This document shows, piece after piece, positions 1 to 9,796 of a stretch of 64,000 bases of DNA (position 1 is the stretch's first letter; every line of letters starts with the position of its first letter). The notes under the pieces were generated by a model. That model saw only the letters and a program-made list of their open reading frames with translations. It did no database searches and had not been told where the DNA came from. Both the position numbers and the translations under genes were made by a program. Source of the stretch: Pyralis farinalis (Eukaryota > Arthropoda > Insecta > Lepidoptera > Pyralidae); NCBI GenBank assembly GCA_947507595.1, contig OX382270.1, positions 8,634,054 to 8,698,053 on the forward strand, read 5' to 3'.

Positions 1-27
1 CGACTCGTCTGCTGGCCGGCGACTGTC

Positions 28-435
28 AAGTAATGCGAGGAATTTGCATCCATAATGATATTATGACTGTCTCTTTCATATGATACGTTGTCGAATCGAA
101 ATCGCGAAGTTCTATGAAACTCAAATAAATAGTAAGACTGCAAAAATATCTTCATTCAGTTATGCACCTTCCCGTGGGAATTGTTTTATCATCGAGATAA
201 ATTCCAGTCGAATTTGGCGGGTTTGAATGTCAGTCATAAAATTTTGCGGTTCTGGCGGGTTTTTAAGAAAATAAAAATAAAGAGAATGGATAAATGTGTA
301 AACAAGTATTAAAATTTGTAGTTTATATTGTCGTAGAATTTTTATTGTTGTATACTTCTACGTAATAGTAAAGTAATGCAGGGAATTTGCATTCATAATT
401 ATATTACGCTGTCTCTTTCATACGATATGTTGTCA
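28..435. repeat. 65-bp direct repeat, two copies about 340 bp apart
   Basis: Positions 28-92 and 371-435 are near-identical: both begin AAGTAATGC, continue through GGAATTTGCAT, and include CTGTCTCTTTCATA followed by a TTGTC end. The sequence between them is unrelated, so this is two dispersed copies or a relic of a longer duplication, not a head-to-tail array. No family is recognised. Confidence 0.6.
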
Positions 436-1085
436 GGGATGCGTGAACGAATGAAAATCGCGAAAGCGTGGCTGCACTTGGTATCGCTTCATCAAGATAC
501 ACATAGTAAAAATGGAAGCATTTGTCGGTTATAGTTACAATGTATGAAATATTTATATATTTTTTTATATATTATACAATCGAAATAAAATTTAGAAAGT
601 AGAAAGGTATGGTTCAGATTTCAATAAACTTCTTTATACTATTAACGTGCCAACGCTGTCTATAGATGTTTGCAATACTAAGGGTATTTATTACTCTAAC
701 GATGCCAATCTTGTACGACCATTTCAAGCCGTTTTTTGGAATCCAGTGCTGCTAGGGTTTAATGGTTGGTGGTAGAAAACACATGTTTTCCTATTTGCGG
801 TTACAGTTGCTCATAGTACCCACCTCTGTGAGTACATAGGAAAGGGTGATACTAAGATAAAGATAGATAAAGTCCTAAGCTTTTGCTTCGGAGCCCGGGA
901 TCAGCTTACCGACTTTTACTTCTTCACTTCGTGCGATCTTCGGCATCCCGTATGGTTAGGCCATTAGACCGAAATACGTTTTTAACTACTACTACTTAGG
1001 TGCTTTTACTTTTTTAGTGCTCCGAGACTGACATTTCAATTAACCTCAAACCGTTCCATTTCCATTTATATTTTAGCAGAATTAT
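436..1085. other. No recognised feature
   Basis: AT-rich sequence with stops in all frames. A moderately GC-rich patch at 880-960 has no recognisable motif. I see no gene or identifiable element. Confidence 0.5.
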
Positions 1086-1262
1086 ACGTGTTGGCGACGA
1101 GAAAGGTCAAAACTCACCTACCATGACCAAATTCGCCGCGTTTTGTCAGAAAATGATGTCAGAAAGCCTAGGAACCGACGAGGTGTTTAAGAACCGAGTC
1201 ATATGGCGCACGGTTCTCTCTTCGTATCCCGCAAGGGACTCGGTGTGAAATTGTGTATAGAG
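1086..1262 (+). mobile_element. LINE-L 3' fragment
   Basis: This is a decayed 3' end of the LINE-L family. It keeps the C-terminal region (CTCACCTACCATGACCAAATT; then GTCAGAAAATGATGTCAG) and the terminal CGCAAGGGACTCGG block, followed by a TATAGAGAGA-type tail. The element is severely 5'-truncated and its frame is broken. Confidence 0.7.
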
Positions 1263-1780
1263 AGACATATATGTATTGTTAAAAAATATTGACGAAAAAT
1301 GAAAATCACTATCTATCTATAACTTAATAATCACATTTTCGTTAATAATTTTTAAATAATATATAACCCTATTGTCAAATTTTAAATTAAAATGAAACGA
1401 AAAAATCTAACAAAGAAATTTGATACATTTTGAATTTTTATTACATAAAAGAGAAAACACGACACAGGCCGCGAAAATAAATATGACGAATATGGACTTA
1501 ACGCTATGTCATTATGAGTAGCACAAAATTGAAATGTCAAAAAGGAACCTCACTCTGGTCCTACAGACCTATATTGGATAAAGTCGATGCCATTTTAGAA
1601 AAAACCGGGATAAAAAATATAAAAGCCAACACGAGCTCTGAAAGACACATAATGAATCGTGTACTCATTTGCGATAAGACTGTCAAAACTACTTGTTGGT
1701 ACATTTTTTTAATCACAAGTTCCAAGATAATTATCTATTTCAATTAGTTTTTATGATACTAGATTGGCAAACAAGCATAC
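1263..1780. other. No recognised feature; one unexplained small ORF
   Basis: AT-rich. It contains a 77-codon open frame at 1514-1747 (+) whose product is Lys/Thr-rich and resembles no family I know. There is no strong start context or splice signal, so I do not call it a gene. Confidence 0.4.
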
Positions 1781-2250
1781 TGCCATACTAATTGTCAATC
1801 CCCTTTTTAGCCCCCTAAAGGTGGAATTTGGAAAAACGCTGAAATTCCTTTTTAGGCGTCTTGATTGAGAGTATATTTACAAAATCTAAAGCAGCTCACT
1901 TTAAAAAAAACATTTTCTTAACAATTCAACTTTCAGTTCAAGAAATACTTTTGATCCCTCATTACACCCTTTAAGGGGTGGAATTTTTGAAAACGCTGAA
2001 ATGACTTTTTTGGATTCTAATAGAGAGTATCTGTACAAAGTTTCAAGTCACTAACTTGAAAAAATATTTCTGCTCCATACAAACTGTCAATCCCCTTTTC
2101 ACCCCCTTAGGGTTTGAATTTCGAAAAACCTTTCTTATATCCCGTGAGAATTACAAAAGTAACGACTTTGCAAAATTTCAGCTTTCTAGGTTCAAGGGTT
2201 TGGCCTCGGCGTTGAGTCAGTGAATTAGATTGAGAGATTTTTATATATAT
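1781..2250 (+). repeat. Diverged tandem repeat, about three units of 110-150 bp
   Basis: Three diverged copies start near 1788, 1950 and 2085. Each contains a TCAATCCCCTTTT or TCCCTCATTACACCC-like block, then AGGGGTGGAATTT or an equivalent, then GAAAAACGCTGAAAT or an equivalent. Two units also share GAGAGTATCTGTACAAAG or a close variant. The array ends in GAGAGATTTTTATATATATAG. Such units occur inside lepidopteran interspersed repeats, but I cannot name the parent element. Confidence 0.6.
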
Positions 2251-2631
2251 AGATTTGAATTCCATGGAACAAAGTAAAAACAAGATTAAGGGGATGGATT
2301 TTTTTAGAAAATTTCCACTCATTTTGTCTTATAACGTCATGTTCTATAGAACGATTGGGATCCATCCTACGGCAATATAGACCTACGCCCACAAATAAAC
2401 ATATTATAGGTGGGCGTATGCCGATTTTGACATATAAATATAGATGGATAAAAACATTGCCCTTCTTTGCGTAGCTAAAATAATAAATCTCTAACGAATA
2501 CTGAAAGGGTTCTCCATACAGAATAAAAGTAAAACATACATTTTATTTTAAATTTCACGAAGAACGATTTTGGAGGCTCACAAACACGTGAAGACTCGAG
2601 TGACCACTCTAGATTTAAAGTAGTTACTGTA

Positions 2632-2815
2632 GACTGTGCATGCTTGCAATATAGGAGGTATTGTTCGCACGTTGCCACCCCTGCCCTTAACACAACTAGC
2701 TCTATACTGGTAACCTCATTTAAAAACCTCCAGTAGTTGGCATTTGGCTTCGTTTGGATTTTCTGTGAAGTAAAGATACTTCCCAACTCGGGCGACTTTT
2801 ATGCACCCTACCTCT
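2632..2815 (-). mobile_element. SINE-A fragment
   Basis: This is the middle of a reverse-oriented SINE-A: the GTTGCCACCCCTG block, an ACTGGTAACCTCA block, TTTTCTGTGAAG, then ACTTCCCAACTCGGG and CACCCTACCTCT. Both ends are missing. An accidental 103-codon open frame (2475-2786, minus) overlaps it and is not a gene. Confidence 0.6.
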
Positions 2816-4284
2816 TGTGTGTAGTCGACGCTACAAAAATCCCTTCATTCCTCATATTGAAGTCTCAAGGGAAATCCCGGACAGGGAGTTCATTCTATAA
2901 CATAACTTAAAGAAAATTTCTCTGGAATTTCACATCACGAGTATATTGTGGCTCCATTGTATGACGATGAATTCGATAGTGCGGTTGTAGAGTTATGCTG
3001 TGGGCATCAACCGAACAACTTACTTTGTGCCATGTGAAAGTGTCATGTAAAAGCCGTGAGCGATCGCTTTGTTTCCGTTAATTACATACTAAGAGATAAA
3101 TATTCATTGTATGTGTGACAGAGTTGCTTTCTGTTTAGTTTAGCCAGTCAGTGCACCTAACTGTACTTGTAGGTACCTTGGTCATACCTTGAAAATACAC
3201 TGTCAAAGTTTTATGTATGCCATTGCTCGTTGCTGAGGATGGTCCCTTGGGAGGCTTGCTTGCGTCTGAGCTCACTTGAATAAATTGTTTCACTTCGTTG
3301 CGTTTTAGTATAAATATGTAGGTAGATTTTGAAATAAATGAAATGTCGTTTATTTACTAGGATATGATAGAAAGACAAGACAGAAGATGAACCATGAAGT
3401 CTTGTCTCCTCTTTTGTGTCCCCTGTCATGTCTGTCGGGGCTTAAAAATTCAAAATTCAATCAAGAGTCTTTTAAAAAAATGGTTGCGCGTCTTTATCTA
3501 TCGTCAATATGTCAATTTTGAAGTTTATATGTATTATTAACTTTCTAGAAAACCGTCTATGATATACGGACGGACTGATACGTGAGTGATCTTGTAAGTA
3601 TTCTATTTTATTAAGGAACCCTGAAAATAACCTGCCATCAAAAATTACACGAATAAATGTTACGTTTTCTTTCCCCGCTGTATCATATAAGACACTAAGT
3701 GTCTATAATAGTCAAATAAGTATACACCTGAGGTAAGCATCTACAATGCTTGCAATACTCTTAAGAATTGTAAAAACTTCTTCGCGCTTGAATATACCAT
3801 AATGTAATGACCTGAATGCTCACAGAATATCCACGGCATATAGTTCAAGCATTAACATAAACGCTCACGTAATAACTCTTTAACTACGAAATACTTACCA
3901 TATTATATATTGTAGTGTCTTTTAATAAATGCATCTTTTTTGTATGTTAAAAATCGTTTGTAATAATCAGTTATGTCGCGCGAACGAAGATATGGGCGAA
4001 GTGTGTAAATGAAAATCCTCTTATAAAACCCTTAATCCTGATTTTGTAGAGTTTTCTGAAGATATGAGGATACAGTATATGGCATCGCTGCACACAGACA
4101 CTTAGCTGAATTCAAAATTCAATACAGGTATTGTTAAATATAGAAAGATAAATCGTTTATTTGTTTTATTTCAGTCAAAAACATATAATTTCTCAGAATT
4201 GCAATAATCGTAATGAAATTTGGCACGGAACAGGGGCTTTAAACTAGTTACTAATTTATCCTACTTATTTTTCACCGCTGTATA
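2816..4284. other. No gene; one repeat-E-like remnant
   Basis: Mostly featureless AT-rich DNA. At about 3555-3630 an ACGGACGGACTGATACGTG block, then GTGATCTTGTAAG and AAGGAACCCTG, looks like a decayed reverse-oriented repeat-E end. No coding or RNA feature is seen. Confidence 0.4.
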
Positions 4285-4612
4285 AACTTGTAGACCGCGT
4301 TCGCAATGATGATGTTAGAAACAGAGTTGGTCTGAGAGTGTCGGTGTTAAAATAATACACGATGAACCGACAAGTAGAAAAATCCTGCGTTCTTTCTTAG
4401 AAAGAATTACGAAACAATGCGAATGTAGAAGGATGTAGGAGCCGTGAAGAGCCAAGTCTTACCTACCACGACCAAATTGATCGTTCGTCGATCGGTCGAA
4501 GAGAAAAGCTATTAACGTCAAAGAAACGAGTGAGTTATGTAAGGACTGTGTTATGTGGCACTCTGTTTACACCGCAAGGGATTTGGCGCGAAGTTATAGA
4601 TAGATAGATAGA
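4285..4612 (+). mobile_element. LINE-L 3' fragment with GATA tail
   Basis: It begins in the conserved ACCGCGTTCGCAATGATGA block, which encodes the R-x-R-N-D-D-V-R region of the LINE-L C-terminus. It continues through GAAGGATGTAGGAGCC and ACGACCAAATTG to the terminal GGGATTTGGCGCGAAGTTA. The copy ends in four units of ATAG/GATA, which I take as the family's 3' tail. Frameshifts and small deletions show it is dead. Confidence 0.8.
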
Positions 4613-4734
4613 CTTATCCCTCACAACGCGAACCCCATAGTCTGTCATATGTCTATACTGCAAAACTGTTCGATTTAATTATGTAGCACTTTGTGATATC
4701 CAATGAAGATGAAATTTAGCATAATAATAATAAA

Positions 4735-5004
4735 ATAATAAACATTGTCGGACAAATTACACAGCGCCATCTAGCTCCAAAGTAAGCGAAGCTTGTGTTA
4801 TGGGTACTAGACAACTGATAAACATACGTAAATACATTTTTTTTTGTAAATACATACTTACTATACATAGAACATATCCAGTCCAAGACAAACAGACATG
4901 TTCATGCACACAAATGTTTGTATTGTGTGGGAATCGAACGCACGAGCGTTGGTGTCAAAGTAGCGTAATAGCGTGTTTCACCACTGCGCCACCGAGCTCG
5001 TCAA
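4735..5004 (-). mobile_element. Chimeric SINE: SINE-A-type head with an unrelated body
   Basis: The right end, read on the minus strand, has the tRNA-like SINE-A head: GACGAGCTCGGTGGCGCAG covers the A box and an imperfect GTGCGTTCGATTCC the B box. The body is different from SINE-A. It carries CAGCGCCATCTAG, CCAAAGTAAGCGAAGCTTG and CATACGTAAATACAT. The same body recurs without the head at 40948-41080 in the opposite orientation. This suggests two SINE families sharing one Pol III promoter module. The right end lies 80 bp from the next SINE, in head-to-head arrangement. Confidence 0.65.
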
Positions 5005-5084
5005 AATCTTCGTGTAACTTATAAAATGTTGTGTGTACATCGTACACTGAATTGTTGAAGCTCACTGATGTATAAAGATATCTC

Positions 5085-5477
5085 GACGAGCTCGGTGGCT
5101 CAGTCGTGAATGACGCGACTTTGACACCAACGCTCGTGAGTTCGATTCCCACACAAGGCAAACATTTCTGTACATAAACATGTCTGTTTGTCTTGGTCTG
5201 GATGTTTTAAGAGAGGTAGGGCGCATCAAAGGTGCCCGAAGTAACCTCTACCTCACAGAAAACTGCAGCCAAATAACAACTCCCTAGAGGGTTGTTGTGT
5301 TCTTACGTGTGAGTGAGGTCACTAGTAAGCTCCCAAGGAGTTGCTTTGTAAGCAGCAGAGGAAGCATCGCGCGAGTGATACTTAATATATCGTAAGCGTT
5401 AATAGGCTACGGTACCCGCTTTACATCAGGTGGGCCGTATGCTTGTATAAATCCTGACGTAATATAAAAAAAAAGAA
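5085..5477 (+). mobile_element. SINE-A, near full length (best plus-strand reference copy)
   Basis: A tRNA-derived SINE of about 390 bp. The head, GACGAGCTCGGTGGCTCAG, matches a Pol III A box, and GAGTTCGATTCCCAC about 40 bp later matches a B box. The body follows in order: ACATGTCTGTTTGTCTTGG, AGAGAGGTAGGGCGCATCAA, CTACCTCACAGAAAAC, TAACAACTCCCTAGAGGG, AGCAGCAGAGGAAGCATCGC, GGCTACGGTACCCGC and GGTGGGCCGTATGCTTG. It ends in TAATATAAAAAAAA. It has no coding capacity; by analogy with other SINEs it would move using a partner LINE's machinery. Confidence 0.85.
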
Positions 5478-6182
5478 AGACTTCGCCTGGACTTCTGCAA
5501 TGATTAATTTAGTGTAGGTCATATATTTTATTACCTGTAATGGCCAAATTTCGTTTAGGGCAGATCATCCCTGTGGGATGGAGCTGAAAGGGTACTGCTA
5601 TTGTGGTCAGGAAATATAAGCTACGTCATTAGCTAATCATGTCTGCTGACGGTCCACTGCTGTACTTATATTGTACTTGTATTAGTAACTCCACCAACTG
5701 CAAATACCTATAGGTCGTATTGAACGAGCATGACAGTCACATCAATTTATACTCATATCGCTGTTCAGACATGGTTACTGATTGAAGATCAGAGAGATTG
5801 TACTACGCGAAGTGGCTTCGCTGCGGATGCCAGTGTTTTCATGCTGTCAATTGACATTGATGTAGTTTAACAAGATCCTGCTGGCACAGGAATATTTTTG
5901 CCTAAAAGGAGGACCTAAACACGCGATTTAAACTGTAAATGTATTTTAAGTAAATAAATATTTTGATTTTTGAACTATAAGCGGTCTGACAATATTTAAA
6001 ATTTTATTAAAATTAGTTATAATGGATATTTATCACCATAAAACATATAATTTTAAATAAATAAACATTTAAATGATCCAAAACTATATCTAAAGAATAT
6101 TTATTTAAAAATGTTCCGTAAACAACCCGTGACGTAGTTTGTATGTAAAAACTGCTTTTTGTCTTTCTTTCTTTCTTTGTTC
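5478..6182. other. No gene; short LINE-like scrap
   Basis: At 5638-5672 the block GTCTGCTGACGGTCCACTG resembles the widespread lepidopteran repeat also seen at 29361-29420. The rest is AT-rich and shows no recognisable feature. Confidence 0.4.
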
Positions 6183-6324
6183 TATCTATCTATAACTTCA
6201 CGCCAAATCCCTTCCGGGATAGGCAGAGAGAACCGAGCGCCACTTGACTAGAACCTTACATATCTCACTCGCTTCTTTAATATTCATTGCTCTTCTCATG
6301 CACGCTCGCCGGTTTCTAGGGCTC

Positions 6325-6713
6325 CTTTTTTTTACACAACCTGATGACAGTCCACCTGATGTAAAGCAGTTACCGAAGCCTATTAACGCGTGTAATATAT
6401 TGAGTATCACTCAGGCGATGCCTCCTCTGCTGCTTACACAGCAACTCCTTAGGAGTTTACTGGTGACCTCACTCTCACTCAGGAACACAACAACCCTCTA
6501 GGGAGTTGTTATTTGCCTGCGGTTTTCTGTGAGGTGGAGGTACTCGTACTTCCCCAGACGGGCTGCTTTGATGCGCCCTACCTCTCTTAAAACATCCAGA
6601 CCAAGACAAACAGACATGTTCATGCTCACAAATGTTTGTCGTGTGTGGGAATCGAACCCACGAGCGTTGGTGTCAAAGACGCATCTTTCACGACTGAGCC
6701 ACCGAGCTCGTCA
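6325..6713 (-). mobile_element. SINE-A nested in LINE-L
   Basis: A full-length reverse-oriented SINE-A lies inside LINE-L. The head at 6690-6713 reads GACGAGCTCGGTGGCTCAG on the minus strand, with a perfect B box near 6650. The poly(T) at the left end, about 6325-6332, is its A-tail. It splits the LINE-L sequence between AGGGCTCCT (left) and GCTCCTGACATTACC (right), leaving GCTCCT on both sides as a short duplication. A short filler at 6714-6728 partly repeats the neighbouring LINE sequence. The SINE is therefore younger than this LINE-L copy. Confidence 0.85.
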
Positions 6714-6841
6714 TAACCTTCTGTCATAAGCTCCTGACATTACCTTCTGATAGAACACGACTAATATGGTCATGGTAGGTAGTATTGGTCTTCCTCGGTT
6801 CCTACATCCTTCCACTTTTGCATTGTATATCTGCTTCATCA

Positions 6842-7321
6842 TTATTTCATCCTGCAGTCTTTTTCCATGTCCGAACCAATGGAGCATGCCTCTTCCTCTT
6901 TCAGACCAACTCTGTTTCTAACACCATCATTGCGAATTGTGACCAGTGTTTGCAGTTCAGATGGTGTTTCTGCACATAACACGGCATCCAGTTTAATACG
7001 AACCCAGAAAAGTCTAGGCCCTACCAAACAGTAATCTCTTACACCAGTGGTTAAGCGAGAGGAGAGTACGACACCTACACCAGCATTGGCATGATCATCC
7101 TGGTCTACCCCAGACCACCGGGCCATCAACCCATCGGGCAGATCATAGGTGTCGCTCCCCTTGCGCTTAGTCTCTGTCACATACAAAGCATCTAAGCGTC
7201 TCTCATTCATTACGTCCATCTTATCATTCAATCCACTTCTCACATTCCACGAGCCAATGCAGCACTCGGCTCCCCTCGTCCCGTCGGAATTGGCGCTGCG
7301 TGGTGGGAGGCGCCTTGCCAC
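6842..7321 (-). pseudogene. LINE-L endonuclease start fused to RT C-terminus (159 codons)
   Basis: The 159-residue frame has two unrelated parts. Residues 22-112 look like the N-terminal half of an endonuclease/exonuclease/phosphatase-fold endonuclease from a non-LTR retrotransposon: GSWNVRSG at 23-30 (with the conserved Asn), VTETKRKG at 48-55 (with the conserved catalytic Glu), and GVGVVLSS at 81-88. From about residue 127 the frame matches the LINE-L C-terminus (RNDGVRNRVGLKE), also seen at 29916-30325 and 51035-51713. The second half of the endonuclease, with its Asp/His catalytic residues, and the whole RT core are absent. The frame is thus a deletion product, not a working protein. That it stays open across the junction suggests a fairly recent or in-frame deletion. 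Confidence 0.75.
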
Positions 7322-7675
7322 CGCCGCATGCAGCTATATTCGCACCGACGGGGGCGGATCGGTGCGTGTCGCCTCCGGGGGACGTAATAAATCGAAATCC
7401 GCATGTCGATGCGCTCTTGGTCCATAATTCTGATTAATTGGCAGGGGTCGCGAACGAGCACGCTTCTCACGCACTTGATCCCCTATATATGTCATATATA
7501 CCTATATAGTGGGTTCCCCTATATATTACTGTACTCTTCCATCAATTCCAAAAAATATATAGGAATTTCTTGAAGATAAAAACATGTAGAGGAGATATTG
7601 ATTTATTTGTTTACTATTCCTTTTTTAGTAAATATAGTTAATGTCAAATTTAGCTTTTATGATTATTATGATTAG

Positions 7676-7936
7676 CAGGATGAAAGAATGACGAAGCAGA
7701 TATACAATGCAAAAGTGGAAGGATGTAGGAGCCGAGGAAGGCCAAGACTTACCTATCATGATCAAATTGGTCGTGTTCTATCAGAAGGTGATGTCAGGAG
7801 CCCTAGAAACCGGCGAGCGTGCATGAAAAGAGCAATGAATGTGAAAGAAGTGAGGTATGTAAGGATCGAGTCACGTGGCGCTCGGTTCTTTCTGCCTACC
7901 CCGTAAGGGATTTGGCGTGAAGTTATAGATAGCTTT
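7676..7936 (+). mobile_element. LINE-L 3' fragment, well preserved
   Basis: It carries an open 72-codon stretch (7688-7906) for the LINE-L C-terminus, including SRGRPRLTYHDQIGRVLSEG and RSPRNRRACMKRAMN. It then has the terminal CCGTAAGGGATTTGGCGTG block and a short ATAGATAG tail. The GRPRLTYHDQ segment is the Gly-Arg-Pro motif often found at the C-terminus of non-LTR polymerases. The copy is 5'-truncated and lacks the polymerase core. Confidence 0.8.
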
Positions 7937-8931
7937 TATTACTAATTGATTATTTGTACGCTTAACAGCAGGGCATAGTGACACTAATGCATAAATTATA
8001 ACAACATATTTTTATTTTACCTATGTTCCATAAATAAAGAATTAATAATAATTATTATTAACTTAGTCATAGACAAGTGATTAAACTTACAGAGACAACA
8101 AATCCAACTTCTCTATATTTCAATATTTCTATAATATTTACCAGATTTGTTGTCAAGCACCTAATGTAAGTACATTTGTTGACTGATGATTTTTGAATGT
8201 TAGAAAGAAACCAAACCTATAAGTAAGTTAACACATCAATCTTTCACGACAGTTACGGAGAAAAAATAAATAATGCTACACAGTATTGCCCCGAGCCTAT
8301 TATATTAAATAAAAAGGTGTCAGAGCCACTTGTGCCCTCGAATCAATCACCGCCGGCTCAAGAGAAATACAATAAGACAAACTTTTTAACTTCTGTTTAT
8401 GTAAGTGGCTATGAACTAGTTTGATTGAAGACCCAAACATGTTAAAGAACCCTTGCTAACTCTAGGTCTCTGGAAATAATACGATATAAATAGTAGACAT
8501 TTCAATTATTCTGAACTGATTCTGAAGACCCTTTAAGTGTCATTGTTTATCTGAGAGGGGTCCTCACGCATCTAAGTTTGTTTGTATTGGAGTTTTGATT
8601 ATTCCTTAAAAGCGGTGGTGGTAAGAATCATGTATTTCGTGTAATATTAGCCCTTTATCAATGATTCGGTGTAGTTTTGCTCTTATTACGTGCGGCAGAA
8701 CAGCACAAGGGTCAAACAGTCTAGCTTGACGTGCCGTAGTGTGTACGTAGTATATACTATTTGTCACACTGACTTTGTAAGGATAAACTGAACTGCAAAC
8801 GTACCTATTTATATCTAACTAGTAAAAAGTTTAAAGTGAACAAAAACATTACATATTATATACACATTAACAATATTAATCGACAGTATTTGACAGTTTT
8901 ATTGTAATAATTAATGAGTATAACTAACAAT
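7937..8931. other. No recognised feature
   Basis: AT-rich intergenic or intronic DNA. No repeat family, ORF, or RNA gene is recognised. A moderately GC-rich patch at 8320-8360 contains nothing identifiable. Confidence 0.5.
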
Positions 8932-8990
8932 TCCAATTTCTCTGTCTACCCCACAGGGACTTAGATTGAAGATGTATATAGATAGACTAA
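8932..8990 (+). mobile_element. LINE-L terminal scrap
   Basis: Only the last 60 bp survive: TTTCTCTGTCTACCCCACAG, then GGGACTTAGATTGAAGATG and an ATAGATAG tail. This is the terminal block of LINE-L. Confidence 0.55.
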
Positions 8991-9014
8991 CTAATTGTAC
9001 AAATATTGTACCTA

Positions 9015-9345
9015 TCTATACATATAAATAAAATTGAAGTGTCTGTCTGTGATTTCAAAATAAAGCCTTTATCTTAAGTAATATTATTATTTTCACGTTA
9101 CCAAAGCCTAAATATGCATTTTTATCTGTATGTCTGTCTGTTTGTTTGTCCGGGCTAATCTTCGAAATGGCTGAACCGATTTACCGGGACTTTCACTGGT
9201 AGCTAGAGGACTGTTCAGAGCAGAATATAGGCTACTTTATATCCCGTAAATATTTAGGGTTCCTGCGTAAAAAATGAAAAACTGTTAAAATAAGGGGGAA
9301 ATATCTTCCCCTTCGGGGGACTTTGCAATTTTATTTTTATTATTT
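9015..9345 (+). mobile_element. Helitron-J, 3'-truncated
   Basis: It starts A|TCTATACATATAAATAAAA, the TC start expected of a Helitron next to a host A. It carries the family's GTGTCTGTCTG block, the CTGTCTGTTTGTCCGGGCTA block, ATGGCTGAACCGATTTACCG and CTACTTTATATCCCG. The CTAG end seen in the copies at 27205-27642 and 33251-33576 is not found, and similarity fades near 9345. It has no coding capacity and is a non-autonomous element. Confidence 0.7.
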
Positions 9346-9414
9346 TCACAGAATACGAATTTTTTGTAACATAAAATAACTACGCATTTTTATACGCATT
9401 TATAAATAAAATAC

Positions 9415-9490
9415 ATATACGTTGCCTTCTATTGACCTTTACAGGAGGCAACGTATATGTATATATACGTTGCCTCCTGTAAAGGTCAAT
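9415..9490. repeat. Long perfect inverted repeat, 28-bp arms
   Basis: Arms at 9431-9458 and 9463-9490 are exact reverse complements over 28 bp, separated by only GTAT. They contain TGACCTTTACAGGAGGCAAC and its complement. A third partial arm, ATACGTTGCCTTCT, sits immediately to the left at 9417-9430 and could pair alternatively with the middle arm. The right arm continues into AGATGGCGCTG. A perfect near-palindrome like this suggests a recent local event or a foldback element. Confidence 0.85.
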
Positions 9491-9574
9491 AGATGGCGCT
9501 GTACGAAAATTGAATCGCTCTATGATTGCATCTACGACCCTGAACTTTGTATTTTTTTTTAAACAGAAACAATT

Positions 9575-9680
9575 GTTTTCTAGGCTGTGGCGCCTCACGC
9601 CCGCCTCTCTAGTCCGGTGACGTAGTGACAGCCCACTCGGGGCTAACTACATAGTCAGGTCAAAAAAAAAAAAAAAAAAA
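9575..9680 (+). mobile_element. Severely 5'-truncated retroinsertion with poly(A) and 14-bp target duplication
   Basis: About 87 bp of GC-richer sequence, including GCCTCACGCCCGCCTCTC and ACATAGTCAGGTC, ends in a run of A. It is flanked by exact 14-bp direct repeats, AAACAGAAACAATT, at 9561-9574 and 9681-9694. The left junction sits in TTTT/AAAC, the kind of site nicked by L1-type endonucleases. This is the signature of target-primed reverse transcription of the 3' end of a poly(A) LINE or SINE; the source family is unknown. The perfect duplication and pure A-tract indicate a young insertion. Confidence 0.85.
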
Positions 9681-9796
9681 AAACAGAAACAATTTCATGT
9701 CTACAGAGAAATAAGGGGTTCTAAAAGCCAAATCTCACGCTTGCGAAGCCGCGGGCTTCTGTTAGTATATAATATTTGATAGATAGAGACAAACTA

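Larger units (their letters stand above)
6183..7475 (-). mobile_element. LINE-L element with internal deletion, SINE inserted
   Basis: This is the most complete LINE-L copy and reads on the minus strand. The GC-rich 5' part is at about 7260-7475. It is followed by the start of an apurinic-like endonuclease coding region, then jumps to the last part of the reverse-transcriptase ORF. It ends in the ATAGATAGATAG tail at 6183-6195. Nearly all of the ORF, including the catalytic RT core, is missing, so the element could move only if a complete relative supplied proteins. SINE-A interrupts its 3' part at 6325-6713. I place it near the RTE-type non-LTR group from the domain order and the short simple-repeat tail; the exact clade is uncertain. 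Confidence 0.75.

Noticed and set aside
1514..1747. 77-codon frame
   Set aside because: No family resemblance, no splice or promoter context; length is not exceptional for this window.
5085..5160. tRNA gene candidate in the SINE-A head
   Set aside because: The same head recurs in about twenty copies attached to the SINE-A body; it is a tRNA-derived promoter, not a tRNA gene.
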